Source: Candidatus Acetothermia bacterium
Lineage (GTDB): Bacteria; Bipolaricaulota; Bipolaricaulia; UBA7950; UBA9294
Assembly (NCBI GenBank): GCA_003650505.1
Contig: QMQL01000008.1
Location: 1-13,762, forward strand
Direction: 5' to 3'
DNA length: 13,762 nt
Under the pieces are notes generated by a model. It saw nothing but the letters and a program-made list of their open reading frames with translations. It was not told the DNA's origin and made no database searches. Each line of letters opens with the position of its first letter. Positions within the stretch are counted from its first letter, which is position 1. This document shows, piece by piece, positions 6,315 through 13,309 of this stretch. The position numbers and the translations under genes are program-made.

Positions 6315-8048
6315 ATGGATCGGCTGCGGAGTTGGCTCTGGCGGTACCGCGGGCGCATCCTGGCCGGGTTTCTCGCCCTCCTCGTCGTGGACGGAGCCGG
6401 GCTCCTCGTACCGCTCGTGATCAGGGATGCGATCGATCGGCTCGCGCGCGGCGAGGGAGGCCTCCTCAGAAGCGGCCTGTACATCGTCGCTCTCGCCGTG
6501 ATCGTGATGGCGTTCCGCTTCCTCTGGCGCTACTTCCTGATCGGGAGCGCCCGTCTGATCGAGCGCGACCTCCGGGAGAAGCTGTATCGCCACCTCCTCC
6601 GGCTCCCTCCCTCGTTCTACAACGAGCACAAGACCGGCGATCTGATGGCGCACGCCACGAACGACATCGACGCGGTCAGCCGCGCCTGCGGTTTCGGGGT
6701 GATCACGATCGCCGATCCACTGTTCATGATCCCGGTGGCGGTCGGGATCATGCTCGCCATCGACCCGCATCTGACCCTGTACGCGATCATCCCCCTCCCG
6801 ATATTGACCCTGTTCATGCTCGGTTTCGGTAGGGTGATCCACCGGAGGTTCGAGATCGTGCAGGAGGGGTTCTCCGGGTTGATGGAGAAGGTGAGGGAGA
6901 ACGTCGCCGGGATCAGGGTCCTGAAGTCGTTCGTGCAGGAGAAGGGAACGGAGCGGGACTTCGACCGGACGAACCGCTCGTTCGTGGATAAGAACATGGC
7001 CCTCGTCCGGGTCTGGGGGCTGTTCGAGCCGCTGATCGAACTCCTCTCCGGGACGACCCTGGCGATCGTCCTCTGGGTCGGAGGGGTGAGCGTAATCAGG
7101 AGCTCGATCACCCTCGGCGACTTCGTCGCGTTCACCCAGTACCTCTCGATGTTGATCTGGCCGATGATCTCGATCGGATGGGCAGTGAACGTCATCCAGA
7201 GGGGGAGCGCGTCCCTCGTCAGGATCAATCGGCTCCTCGCCGTCGCCCCGGAGATCACCGACCCGCCCGAGCCGAAGCCGGTCCGGGGTTCCCGGATCGA
7301 GATCCGCAACCTAACCTTCCGCTACCCGGATGCGGCGGGGGATTCGCCCGCCCTGTCCAACATCGACCTAACGATCGAGGAGGGTATGAACATCGGGCTC
7401 GTCGGCCTGACCGGGGCGGGGAAGAGCACCCTCGCCAGGTTGATCCCCCGGATGTTCGATCCCCCGCCGGGGACGGTCCTCGTCGGAGGGATCGACGTCC
7501 GCGAGCTCTCCTTAAAGGAGCTTCGCCGGACGATCGGGTTCGTCCCCCAGGATCCATTCCTGTTCTCGGCCTCGATCCGGGAGAACATCGCGTTCGGAAA
7601 CCCTGAGGCGAGCGACGAACAGGTCGAGGCGGCGGCCCGGCGCGCCGGGATCCACGACGAGATCGTCGAGTTCCCCAACGGGTACGAAACAAGGGTTGGG
7701 GAGAGGGGGATCGCCCTCTCCGGCGGACAGAAGCAGCGGGTGGCGATCGCCCGCGCCCTCCTCCTTCCCGCGAGGATCCTGATATTCGACGACCCCCTCT
7801 CCGCGGTCGACGCCGAGCGGGAGGCGTTCATCCTCCGGAATCTGAGGGATTTCTTCCGCAGCCGCACCTCGATCGTGATCGCCCATCGCCTGTCGGCGGT
7901 GATGCATTCGGAGCGGATCGTCGTCCTCGACAGGGGGAGGATCGTCGAGTCGGGGACCCACGCGGAGCTCCTCGCCCATGCCGGGATATACAAGCGGATA
8001 TGGGACCTCCAGCAAGCGGAGAAGGAGGTGAACGATGGATCACGGTAG
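6315..8048 (+). CDS. Heterodimeric ABC exporter, first subunit (BmrC/LmrC-like)
   Basis: A 577-residue half-transporter: six transmembrane helices (about residues 15-300) fused to an ATPase domain (about 328-570). It should pair with the next gene product in the inner membrane to export drugs, lipids or peptides. Walker A is GLTGAGKST (364-372), the Q-loop is Q412, the signature is a canonical LSGGQ (468-472), and the switch histidine is H524. Walker B ends ILIFDDP, so the catalytic glutamate is replaced by D493. That substitution marks the degenerate-site subunit of heterodimers such as BmrCD, LmrCD and TM287/288. The ATG at 6315 has no Shine-Dalgarno. It is the divergent neighbour of the importer and overlaps the second subunit by 14 bases. 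Substrate unknown. Confidence 0.93.
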   Translation: MDRLRSWLWRYRGRILAGFLALLVVDGAGLLVPLVIRDAIDRLARGEGGLLRSGLYIVALAVIVMAFRFLWRYFLIGSARLIERDLREKLYRHLLRLPPSFYNEHKTGDLMAHATNDIDAVSRACGFGVITIADPLFMIPVAVGIMLAIDPHLTLYAIIPLPILTLFMLGFGRVIHRRFEIVQEGFSGLMEKVRENVAGIRVLKSFVQEKGTERDFDRTNRSFVDKNMALVRVWGLFEPLIELLSGTTLAIVLWVGGVSVIRSSITLGDFVAFTQYLSMLIWPMISIGWAVNVIQRGSASLVRINRLLAVAPEITDPPEPKPVRGSRIEIRNLTFRYPDAAGDSPALSNIDLTIEEGMNIGLVGLTGAGKSTLARLIPRMFDPPPGTVLVGGIDVRELSLKELRRTIGFVPQDPFLFSASIRENIAFGNPEASDEQVEAAARRAGIHDEIVEFPNGYETRVGERGIALSGGQKQRVAIARALLLPARILIFDDPLSAVDAEREAFILRNLRDFFRSRTSIVIAHRLSAVMHSERIVVLDRGRIVESGTHAELLAHAGIYKRIWDLQQAEKEVNDGSR

Positions 8049-10137
8049 CTCGCATGACGACGAGGTCCTCGGGAAGGCATTCGACCTTAGGCTGATGCGC
8101 CGGCTCGTCCGGTTCCTTGTCCCCTATCGGGGCCTCTTCTCCGTATGCGTCCTTCTGATCCTCGTTCTGACCGGGATCCAATCCGGGCTCCCCTACATCA
8201 GCAAGATCGCGATCGACCGGTTCCTCACCCTCCCGTGGGCGATCGTCACCGTGGAATCGGCCCCGGGTTCCGGTGCACCGATCCCCCTCGGCGATGACCG
8301 CTACCTCGTCGAGATCTCCTCCCTCTCGCCCGAGCTTCGGAAGGAGTGGGAGATCTCAGGTGTCCTCTCCCCGACCCGCTACCTGTTCGTCGAGGAAGAT
8401 AGCGACAAGGAGGGGATAGCCCTCGAACATCCCGACCTGTTCGCCCCGATCGCGGGAGGCTACATCGCGAGCGAATCGGCCCTCCGCTCCCTCAGCCCAT
8501 CTGAGACCCTCTCCCTTCGGAGCGGGGCGATCGCCGGGCTGATCAGGCTCTCAATCCTCTTCGCCATCGCCCTTATCGTCCGGTTCGTATTCGGGGTCAG
8601 CCAGGTCTACCTCCTGCAGCTGACCGGGCAGAAGGTGATGTACGACATGCGGCGGGAGATATTCGGCCATGTCTTGCGCCTCCCCCTCTCCTACTTCGAT
8701 CGGGCTCCGGTGGGGAGGCTCGTCACCCGGGTGACGAACGACGTCGCCGCGATCAACGAGATGTTCACCTCGATGCTCGTCAACCTCTTCCGGGACGCCT
8801 TTCTGATCTTCGCGGTGATGGGGATCATGTTCCACCTCGAGTGGAGGGTCGCCCTCGTCATCCTCGCCCTCTTCCCGCTGATCGTGATCGCGGCGTTCGA
8901 GTTCCGCCGCCGCGCCCGCGCCGCCTACCGGGAGGTCCGCCGTCAGATCGCGCGGCTGAACGCCTACCTTCAGGAGTCGATATCCGGGATGCGGATCGTC
9001 CAGCTGTTCGTCCAAGAGGTGAAGGCGAACGAGCGGTTCGCGAAGATCAACATCGACAAGTACAAGGCGAGCATGCGCCAGCTCCTCACCTTCGCCGTCT
9101 TCCGGCCGCTGATGAGCTTTCTCAGCTCGTTCGCGGTGGCGATCGTCATCTGGTACGGCGGGCTGAACGTCCTCCGCGGGAGCCTCTCCCTCGGCGCGTT
9201 GACCGCGTTCATCCAGTACGTCAGGATGCTATTCGAGCCGATCCTCGAGCTGTCGCAGGGGTACAACATCCTCCAGGGGGCGATGGCCGCGGCCGAGAGG
9301 ATCTTCATCCTCCTCGACGAGCCTGAGGAGGATCGTGGCGGGGGGGAGGCGATCGAGGAGGTAGAGGGGAGGATAGAGTTCCGGAACGTCTGGTTCGCCT
9401 ACAACGACGAGGAATGGATCCTGAAGGACGTGTCGTTCACCGTCGAACCGGGGGAGAGGGTGGCGATCGTCGGGCCGACCGGCTCGGGGAAGACGACGAT
9501 CATCCGGTTGCTCCTCCGGATGTATCCGCTCCAGAAGGGAGAGATCCTCCTCGACGGCGTCCCGATCGAGCGGCTCGATCTCGGCTTCCTCCGCTCCCGG
9601 ATGGCCGTCGTCCTCCAGGACGTATTCCTCTTCTCCGGTGACATCATGGACAACATCCGCCTCCGCGCGGAGATCCCCGAGGAGGAGGCTATAGAGGCGG
9701 CGCGGTTCGCCAACGCCGACTTCGTGGAGGATCTCCCCGACGGCTACCGGACCGAGGTGAAGGAACGCGGGGTCACCCTGTCGGTGGGGGAGCGGCAGCT
9801 CCTCTCGTTCGCCCGCGCGGTCGCTTTCAAGCCGGAGATCCTCGTCCTCGACGAGGCGACGGCGAGCATCGACTCGCAGACCGAGAGCCTGATCCAACGC
9901 TCCCTCACGAAGATCATGGAGGATCGGACCTCGATCGTCATCGCGCATCGGCTATCGACCATCCGGGAGGCGGACAAGATCATCGTCCTCCACAAGGGGA
10001 AGGTCGTGGAGGAGGGGACGCACACCGAGCTCCTGGCCCGCGGCGGGCTGTACGCCGCCCTCCACCGCCTCCAATTCGCCGAGCTCGGGGGAGGGACGGA
10101 TCCTGCCCCGCCGTCGCCCTCCTTCTCGGAAGGATGA
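8035..10137 (+). CDS. Heterodimeric ABC exporter, second subunit (BmrD/LmrD-like)
   Basis: A 700-residue half-transporter, longer than usual because about 100 residues (roughly 63-163) are inserted between the first and second transmembrane helices. BmrD of Bacillus subtilis has an extracellular domain at the same place. Walker A is GPTGSGKTT (480-488), the Q-loop is Q528, Walker B ends LVLDEAT with catalytic E607, and the switch histidine is H638. The signature is degenerate, LSVGE (582-586). So the working ATP site should combine this Walker A/B with the LSGGQ of the first subunit, and the degenerate site combines LSVGE with D493. The ATG at 8035 lies inside the end of the first gene behind a perfect AAGGAGGTGA (8022-8031). 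The C-terminal tail is rich in proline and glycine. Confidence 0.93.
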   Translation: MDHGSSHDDEVLGKAFDLRLMRRLVRFLVPYRGLFSVCVLLILVLTGIQSGLPYISKIAIDRFLTLPWAIVTVESAPGSGAPIPLGDDRYLVEISSLSPELRKEWEISGVLSPTRYLFVEEDSDKEGIALEHPDLFAPIAGGYIASESALRSLSPSETLSLRSGAIAGLIRLSILFAIALIVRFVFGVSQVYLLQLTGQKVMYDMRREIFGHVLRLPLSYFDRAPVGRLVTRVTNDVAAINEMFTSMLVNLFRDAFLIFAVMGIMFHLEWRVALVILALFPLIVIAAFEFRRRARAAYREVRRQIARLNAYLQESISGMRIVQLFVQEVKANERFAKINIDKYKASMRQLLTFAVFRPLMSFLSSFAVAIVIWYGGLNVLRGSLSLGALTAFIQYVRMLFEPILELSQGYNILQGAMAAAERIFILLDEPEEDRGGGEAIEEVEGRIEFRNVWFAYNDEEWILKDVSFTVEPGERVAIVGPTGSGKTTIIRLLLRMYPLQKGEILLDGVPIERLDLGFLRSRMAVVLQDVFLFSGDIMDNIRLRAEIPEEEAIEAARFANADFVEDLPDGYRTEVKERGVTLSVGERQLLSFARAVAFKPEILVLDEATASIDSQTESLIQRSLTKIMEDRTSIVIAHRLSTIREADKIIVLHKGKVVEEGTHTELLARGGLYAALHRLQFAELGGGTDPAPPSPSFSEG

Positions 10138-10161
10138 GCCGACGCAGCACGACGTCGTTCA

Positions 10162-10188
10162 AACACCTCTTCGCCCTCCGTCGTCGTA
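10162..10188 (+). promoter_or_regulatory. ECF-type promoter 1, upstream of the 74-residue gene
   Basis: AACACCT (10162-10168), 13 bases, then CGTCGTA (10182-10188). Read as AAC-N17-CGTC, this is the usual form of promoters recognised by ECF sigma factors. An element with both heptamers identical and at identical spacing lies 312 bases downstream in front of the sigma gene; over the 27 aligned bases 21 are the same. Transcription would begin near 10195, leaving a leader of about 44 bases. The 101-base gap it sits in (10138-10238) shows nothing else beyond the Shine-Dalgarno AAGGAGG at its end. Confidence 0.7.
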
Positions 10189-10238
10189 AGAGAGGACGGC
10201 TGCGAGCAGATCGAAAGCGCCGCCCAGAAGGAGGGACG

Positions 10239-10463
10239 ATGCTGCCGAACGAATACATCACTTACGGGACCGCGGAGGCGATCGTCGAAGAACGGATCCG
10301 GAAGGCCGAGGCGCGTCGCCGGATCTCCCGAGCCATGAACGACCGCCGCGCGCGCGATCGGTTCCGCCGTTCGATCGAGCAAGGTCTCCGTCACGGCCTT
10401 GGCTTAAGCGACCTGCGGGCCGAGCTGGGAACCGTCCTCCGAACCGGGGGAGGGTCGCAGTAA
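10239..10463 (+). CDS. Small basic protein of unknown function (74 aa)
   Basis: I do not recognise this protein. It is 74 residues, probably all helical, with 15 arginines and one lysine against 10 acidic residues. The charged stretch at about 17-55 (EERIRKAEARRR, then DRRARDRFRR) could be a coiled coil or nucleic-acid-binding helix. There is no signal peptide or membrane segment. The ATG at 10239 has AAGGAGG four bases upstream. The frame is open back to 10134, but that part lies over promoter 1 and lacks a better start. It stands between promoter 1 and the sigma gene, 72 bases before the latter. By position it could be a regulator or partner of the sigma factor, perhaps an anti-sigma factor, but no known anti-sigma motif is visible. 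Confidence 0.7.
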   Translation: MLPNEYITYGTAEAIVEERIRKAEARRRISRAMNDRRARDRFRRSIEQGLRHGLGLSDLRAELGTVLRTGGGSQ

Positions 10464-10473
10464 GAAGGAAGTG

Positions 10474-10500
10474 AACACCTGCGCGCCCTTGCTCGTCGTA
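10474..10500 (+). promoter_or_regulatory. ECF-type promoter 2, upstream of the sigma gene
   Basis: AACACCT (10474-10480), 13 bases, then CGTCGTA (10494-10500), a copy of promoter 1 with exactly the same spacing; the GCCCT inside the spacer is also shared (10485-10489 against 10173-10177). Start of transcription would be near 10507, with a leader of about 28 bases before the GTG at 10536. A promoter of the AAC...CGTC form directly before an ECF gene normally indicates that the sigma factor transcribes its own gene. Confidence 0.72.
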
Positions 10501-10535
10501 TATAGAGGAGGGCGCTACAGAGACGGAGGCCGGAC

Positions 10536-11018
10536 GTGCCGGATCATCTTGTTGCCGAGCTCTACCGAGAGCACAAGGAGAGATTGGAGAGGTATGCGAT
10601 GAGCCTGACGCACGACGCTCACAGAACCGACGACCTGGTTCAGGAGACGCTCGTTCGAGCGATCTCCCACCTCCGGCTCCTCGAGCGACTGAACCCGTAT
10701 CAACGGCGGGCGTGGCTCTACCGGACGTTGAAGAACCGGTTCCTCGACGAGCAGAGGAGGGAGCAACGGCAACGGACCCTCTTCAGCCGACTGGCCAAGG
10801 ACGCTGCGCGGGCCGATCGTCAAGCCGTCCCGGGGAGGCTGTACGAGCTCCTCGACCGGGTCCCTGAGCGGTACCGGGACGTGTTGTACAAGCGATACGC
10901 ACTCGGGATGACGAGCAGCGAGATCGGCCGGGATCTCGGCATCCCGGCGGCGACCGTCCGCTCGCGCCTCCATCTTGCGATCTCTCGGCTCCGCCGAGAG
11001 GGGTTCAAAAAACCATAA
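10536..11018 (+). CDS. ECF-type RNA polymerase sigma factor
   Basis: A 160-residue, two-domain sigma-70 family protein, the size of an ECF (group 4) factor. Region 2 lies at about 5-77, with DDLVQETLVRA (32-42) as the 2.2-like helix and AWLYRTLKNRFLDEQRR (59-75) as the 2.3/2.4 promoter-melting and -10 helix. Region 4 lies at about 103-156: LLDRVPERYRDVL, then the helix-turn-helix MTSSEIGRDLGIPAATVRSR (125-144) that reads the -35. No sigma-1.1 or region 3 is present. The start is the GTG at 10536 with GGAGG seven bases upstream. It is followed 10 bases later by the repeat-protein gene, so the two are surely cotranscribed. No membrane-bound or zinc-finger anti-sigma factor gene is adjacent, which is unusual; the 74-residue product or the repeat protein may fill that role. 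Confidence 0.93.
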   Translation: MPDHLVAELYREHKERLERYAMSLTHDAHRTDDLVQETLVRAISHLRLLERLNPYQRRAWLYRTLKNRFLDEQRREQRQRTLFSRLAKDAARADRQAVPGRLYELLDRVPERYRDVLYKRYALGMTSSEIGRDLGIPAATVRSRLHLAISRLRREGFKKP

Positions 11019-11028
11019 AGGAGGAAAC

Positions 11029-12234
11029 ATGGAACAGGAAAGAACGATCGGGAACGTCAACGTCCTGGATCTCCGCAGCGCGACCGAGGCTTCGATCGCC
11101 GGAATTACGCAAATCAGGAACGCCAACGTCGTCGTCTACTCCCGCGAGAGCACGGCCCTTTTGTCCCGGATCAACATCGGAAACGCCAACGCGATGGTCG
11201 AGATCCCGTCCGAGGTCAAGGTGGAGACCGTGACCGGCCAGGCCGTCATCAAGGGCGACTACTTCAAGGACCAAGAGGAACGGCTCTTCCTCCTCGGGGT
11301 CGGCCAGGTCATCATCGGGCCCGATGTCCCCGCCGAGGAGATAACGCGCGGGCTGGCAGGCCTGGTCGTCGTCGGCCAGCTCGTCTGTCCCGAGAACCTC
11401 GCTGGGATCGTACAGTCGAAGACCCTCTCCGTCACCGGTCAGACCAAAACCTATCCGCCGTTCGACGATGTCACGCTCGGCTCCCTCGTCCTCGATGAGA
11501 GGGCGTTAGCCGCGATGGACGACGGATCACAACTCGCGGTGATCGGAAGCCTGCGGATCCCCCAGGTCGTCCCGAACGACCTCATCTCCCGCAAGCTGCG
11601 TGAGGTCTACGTCTCGGGGAGCGTCCTCTGCTATGAGGAGAACGCCGCCGCGATCCGGAAGCTCCTGACGGACCCGTCGACGAAAGTCGTCGTAATCCCT
11701 TCAGGGTTCAAGCTGGTCGATAGATCACTCGATCTTGACCGATCCCTCCTCGAGTCGATACCGCCTAGCAAGCTCTACTGCAGGGAGCGGGTCGTAGTGA
11801 GGAACGACGTTGATCCGTCCCTGGTCGACGAGAAGCTGGAGGAGCTCTCTTGTGAGGAGCTTGTTATCGCACCGAGGGGATTGAAGGAGGTTCTCTCCCG
11901 GAAGTGCGATCTTCTTCAGACGGATTTCGTCTTCTACGACGGGGATCTCCTACTGTACGAGGGCGAAGGCGTACTACGAAGATCCCGCTTCGATCACTTG
12001 GCAAAGAAGGCGACCCTCTTCGTCGAGGGGGAGCTGACGATCGATCCCGAAGTGACGGGCGATCTTCTCATCGATCGGATCGCCAAGGTGCACAATCGCG
12101 GGATCATCCGCTGCCCCCCCGACCAGTTGGGAGCGATCGAAGCGCTCCTCGGGATCTCAGACGGTGAGCTCGTCGATGTGACCGAAAAGAAGAAGGAGTA
12201 TTGGATCGCGAATACAAACTATCTAACGCTGTAG
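11029..12234 (+). CDS. Five-repeat protein of unknown function, cotranscribed with the ECF sigma factor
   Basis: I do not recognise this 401-residue family. It has no signal peptide, membrane helix or obvious catalytic motif. It consists of five tandem units of about 81 residues, each with a pattern like a short strand block (xxVxGxLxI), then DVP-type acidic turn, a helix (xxxIxxKLxx), another strand block (LxVxGxLxCP) and a helix (xxxxAIxxLL). The alternation of hydrophobic strands with turns suggests a beta-rich solenoid, loosely like polymer-forming proteins such as bactofilins, but without their sequence. The ATG at 11029 has AAGGAGG five bases upstream and lies 10 bases after the sigma gene stop. 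Possible roles are a scaffold, a surface or envelope-stress structure inside the cell, or a cytoplasmic partner of the sigma factor. The 3' end overlaps the convergent transporter gene by 12 bases. Confidence 0.85.
   Translation: MEQERTIGNVNVLDLRSATEASIAGITQIRNANVVVYSRESTALLSRINIGNANAMVEIPSEVKVETVTGQAVIKGDYFKDQEERLFLLGVGQVIIGPDVPAEEITRGLAGLVVVGQLVCPENLAGIVQSKTLSVTGQTKTYPPFDDVTLGSLVLDERALAAMDDGSQLAVIGSLRIPQVVPNDLISRKLREVYVSGSVLCYEENAAAIRKLLTDPSTKVVVIPSGFKLVDRSLDLDRSLLESIPPSKLYCRERVVVRNDVDPSLVDEKLEELSCEELVIAPRGLKEVLSRKCDLLQTDFVFYDGDLLLYEGEGVLRRSRFDHLAKKATLFVEGELTIDPEVTGDLLIDRIAKVHNRGIIRCPPDQLGAIEALLGISDGELVDVTEKKKEYWIANTNYLTL
11041..12150 (+). repeat. Five tandem ~81-codon repeats within the unknown protein
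   Basis: Aligned by the small residue after the second strand block, the equivalent positions are Y37, C120, C201, A281 and C362, spaced 83, 81, 80 and 81 residues apart. The preceding glycine column is N33, G116, G197, E277 and G358. Matching core segments are VVVGQLVCPENL (113-124), YVSGSVLCYEEN (194-205) and VHNRGIIRCPPDQL (354-367). Units 1 (N-terminal) and 4 are the most divergent. The repeats are recognisable only at protein level; the DNA is not visibly repeated, so the duplication is old. Confidence 0.75.
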
Positions 12235-13185
12235 GAAACCCCGGAAACGGGCGAGAAACATGGATCGAAAGAGTCCCTTTCCAACGAGGCGGCGGGGCGG
12301 ACCGGACGGTCCGCCCCGCTCCTCCCTCGCGAGCTGGGAGAGGAGGATCCCGAGGAGCATCATCCCGCTTCCGAGGAGCATCCTGGTCGTCATCCCCTCA
12401 CCGAGGATCAGCCAACCGCCGAGGGCAGCGAAGACCGTCTCCAGGCTCATGATCACCCCGGCCGGCGCCGGCTCGACCCACCGCTGACCGATCACCTGGA
12501 GGGTGTAGGCACCGGCGGTGGAGAGGATCCCGGCGTAGGCGATCGGTATCCATGCCTCATGAAGACCTCTGATTGTAATAGGCTCCACGAAAACGGCGAC
12601 CCCCAAGCTGAGTGCACCGCAGACGGCGAACTGCGAGGAGGCGACGACGATCGGATCGGACCTCCGGGCGAGCCAACCGACGATGTGGACGTGAGCCGCC
12701 CAGCCGAACGCGCTCGCAAGGACGAGGAGGTCGCCGGCCCCGATCTGGGTCATCCCCCTCACGGTCAGGAGGTAGAGCCCTCCTACAGAGACGAGAACGG
12801 CGGCCCAGACTGGAAAGCGGACGCGCTTGCCCATCAGCAGGCCGAAGAGCGGTATGATCACGAGGTAAAGGCCGGTTATGAACCCGGCTTTCCCGGCGGT
12901 CGTGTAGACCAGCCCCCACTGTTGCAACGAGGCGGCGACGAACAGGACGATCCCGGCGAGGACGTACCGGCCGGCGAATCCCCTCCTGCCCGTCCGCCCG
13001 GTCTTCCCCCCAAAGAAGAGGAAAGGGAGGAGGGCGATCGCGCCAAGGACGAACCTAACGGCGTTGAATAGGAACGGGCCGACATGCTCCATCCCCTCCC
13101 GCTGGGCGACGAACGCGAACCCCCAGATGACGGCGGCGAGGACGAGGAGAGACCGCGGGACGAGCTGTTCCGTTATCTTTTTCAT
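12223..13185 (-). CDS. EamA-family (DMT superfamily) transporter
   Basis: An inner-membrane protein of 320 residues with about ten hydrophobic segments, built from two EamA halves (about 10-140 and 150-285). Typical features are AAVIWGFAFVAQREGMEHVG near the start, TTAGKAGFITGLYLVIIP around 95-112, and the second-half motif with EPAPAGVIMSLETVFAALGG around 237-256. EamA proteins export or import metabolites such as amino acids; the substrate cannot be inferred. After the last helix there is an unusual basic tail of about 34 residues (from REERGG to the end), which contains the sequence of a 12-bp hairpin and overlaps the 3' end of the convergent repeat-protein gene. No Shine-Dalgarno precedes the ATG. 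Confidence 0.93.
   Translation of the reverse strand: MKKITEQLVPRSLLVLAAVIWGFAFVAQREGMEHVGPFLFNAVRFVLGAIALLPFLFFGGKTGRTGRRGFAGRYVLAGIVLFVAASLQQWGLVYTTAGKAGFITGLYLVIIPLFGLLMGKRVRFPVWAAVLVSVGGLYLLTVRGMTQIGAGDLLVLASAFGWAAHVHIVGWLARRSDPIVVASSQFAVCGALSLGVAVFVEPITIRGLHEAWIPIAYAGILSTAGAYTLQVIGQRWVEPAPAGVIMSLETVFAALGGWLILGEGMTTRMLLGSGMMLLGILLSQLAREERGGPSGPPRRLVGKGLFRSMFLARFRGFLQR
12292..12319. terminator. Strong hairpin after the repeat-protein gene; candidate terminator
   Basis: A perfect 12-bp GC-rich stem (12292-12303 with 12308-12319) closes a GGAC loop, 58 bases after the repeat-protein stop and inside the C-terminal coding region of the convergent transporter. Neither strand has a T-run after the stem, so it is not a classical intrinsic terminator. 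It could still pause or stop converging polymerases or protect the mRNA 3' end. Confidence 0.4.
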
Positions 13186-13197
13186 CGGCGAGCTGTG

Positions 13198-13203
13198 ATT
13201 CTA
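13198..13203 (-). promoter_or_regulatory. Possible -10 element of the EamA transporter gene
   Basis: TAGAAT on the minus strand ends 12 bases before the ATG at 13185. No Shine-Dalgarno lies between, so the mRNA would be nearly leaderless. No convincing -35 hexamer is found 16-18 bases upstream. Confidence 0.35.
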
Positions 13204-13268
13204 CACGAACCGCTGGCGTTTGACGGGTAAATTACGGGGAGTACCGCCCATGGTTCTCCGGCCGCGCG

Positions 13269-13297
13269 TTGCTCGATCCGAGTCGCATCGCTATACC
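13269..13297 (+). promoter_or_regulatory. Weak promoter-like site before the permease remnant
   Basis: TTGCTC, exactly 17 bases, then TATACC, followed by AAGGAGG (13299-13305) four bases before an ATG at 13310. The arrangement is that of a normal gene start, but the gene it would serve is broken after six codons. It is probably a relic. The rest of 13186-13309 shows nothing further. Confidence 0.3.
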
Positions 13298-13309
13298 GAA
13301 GGAGGCTCG

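Noticed and set aside
10239..10463. Naming the 74-residue protein as an anti-sigma factor
   Set aside because: Position is suggestive, but it has no zinc-binding HxxxCxxC motif and no membrane helix, so the name would be a guess.
11681..11700. A third CGTCGTA inside the repeat-protein gene
   Set aside because: No AACACC-like element lies at the required distance upstream, and it falls inside coding sequence.
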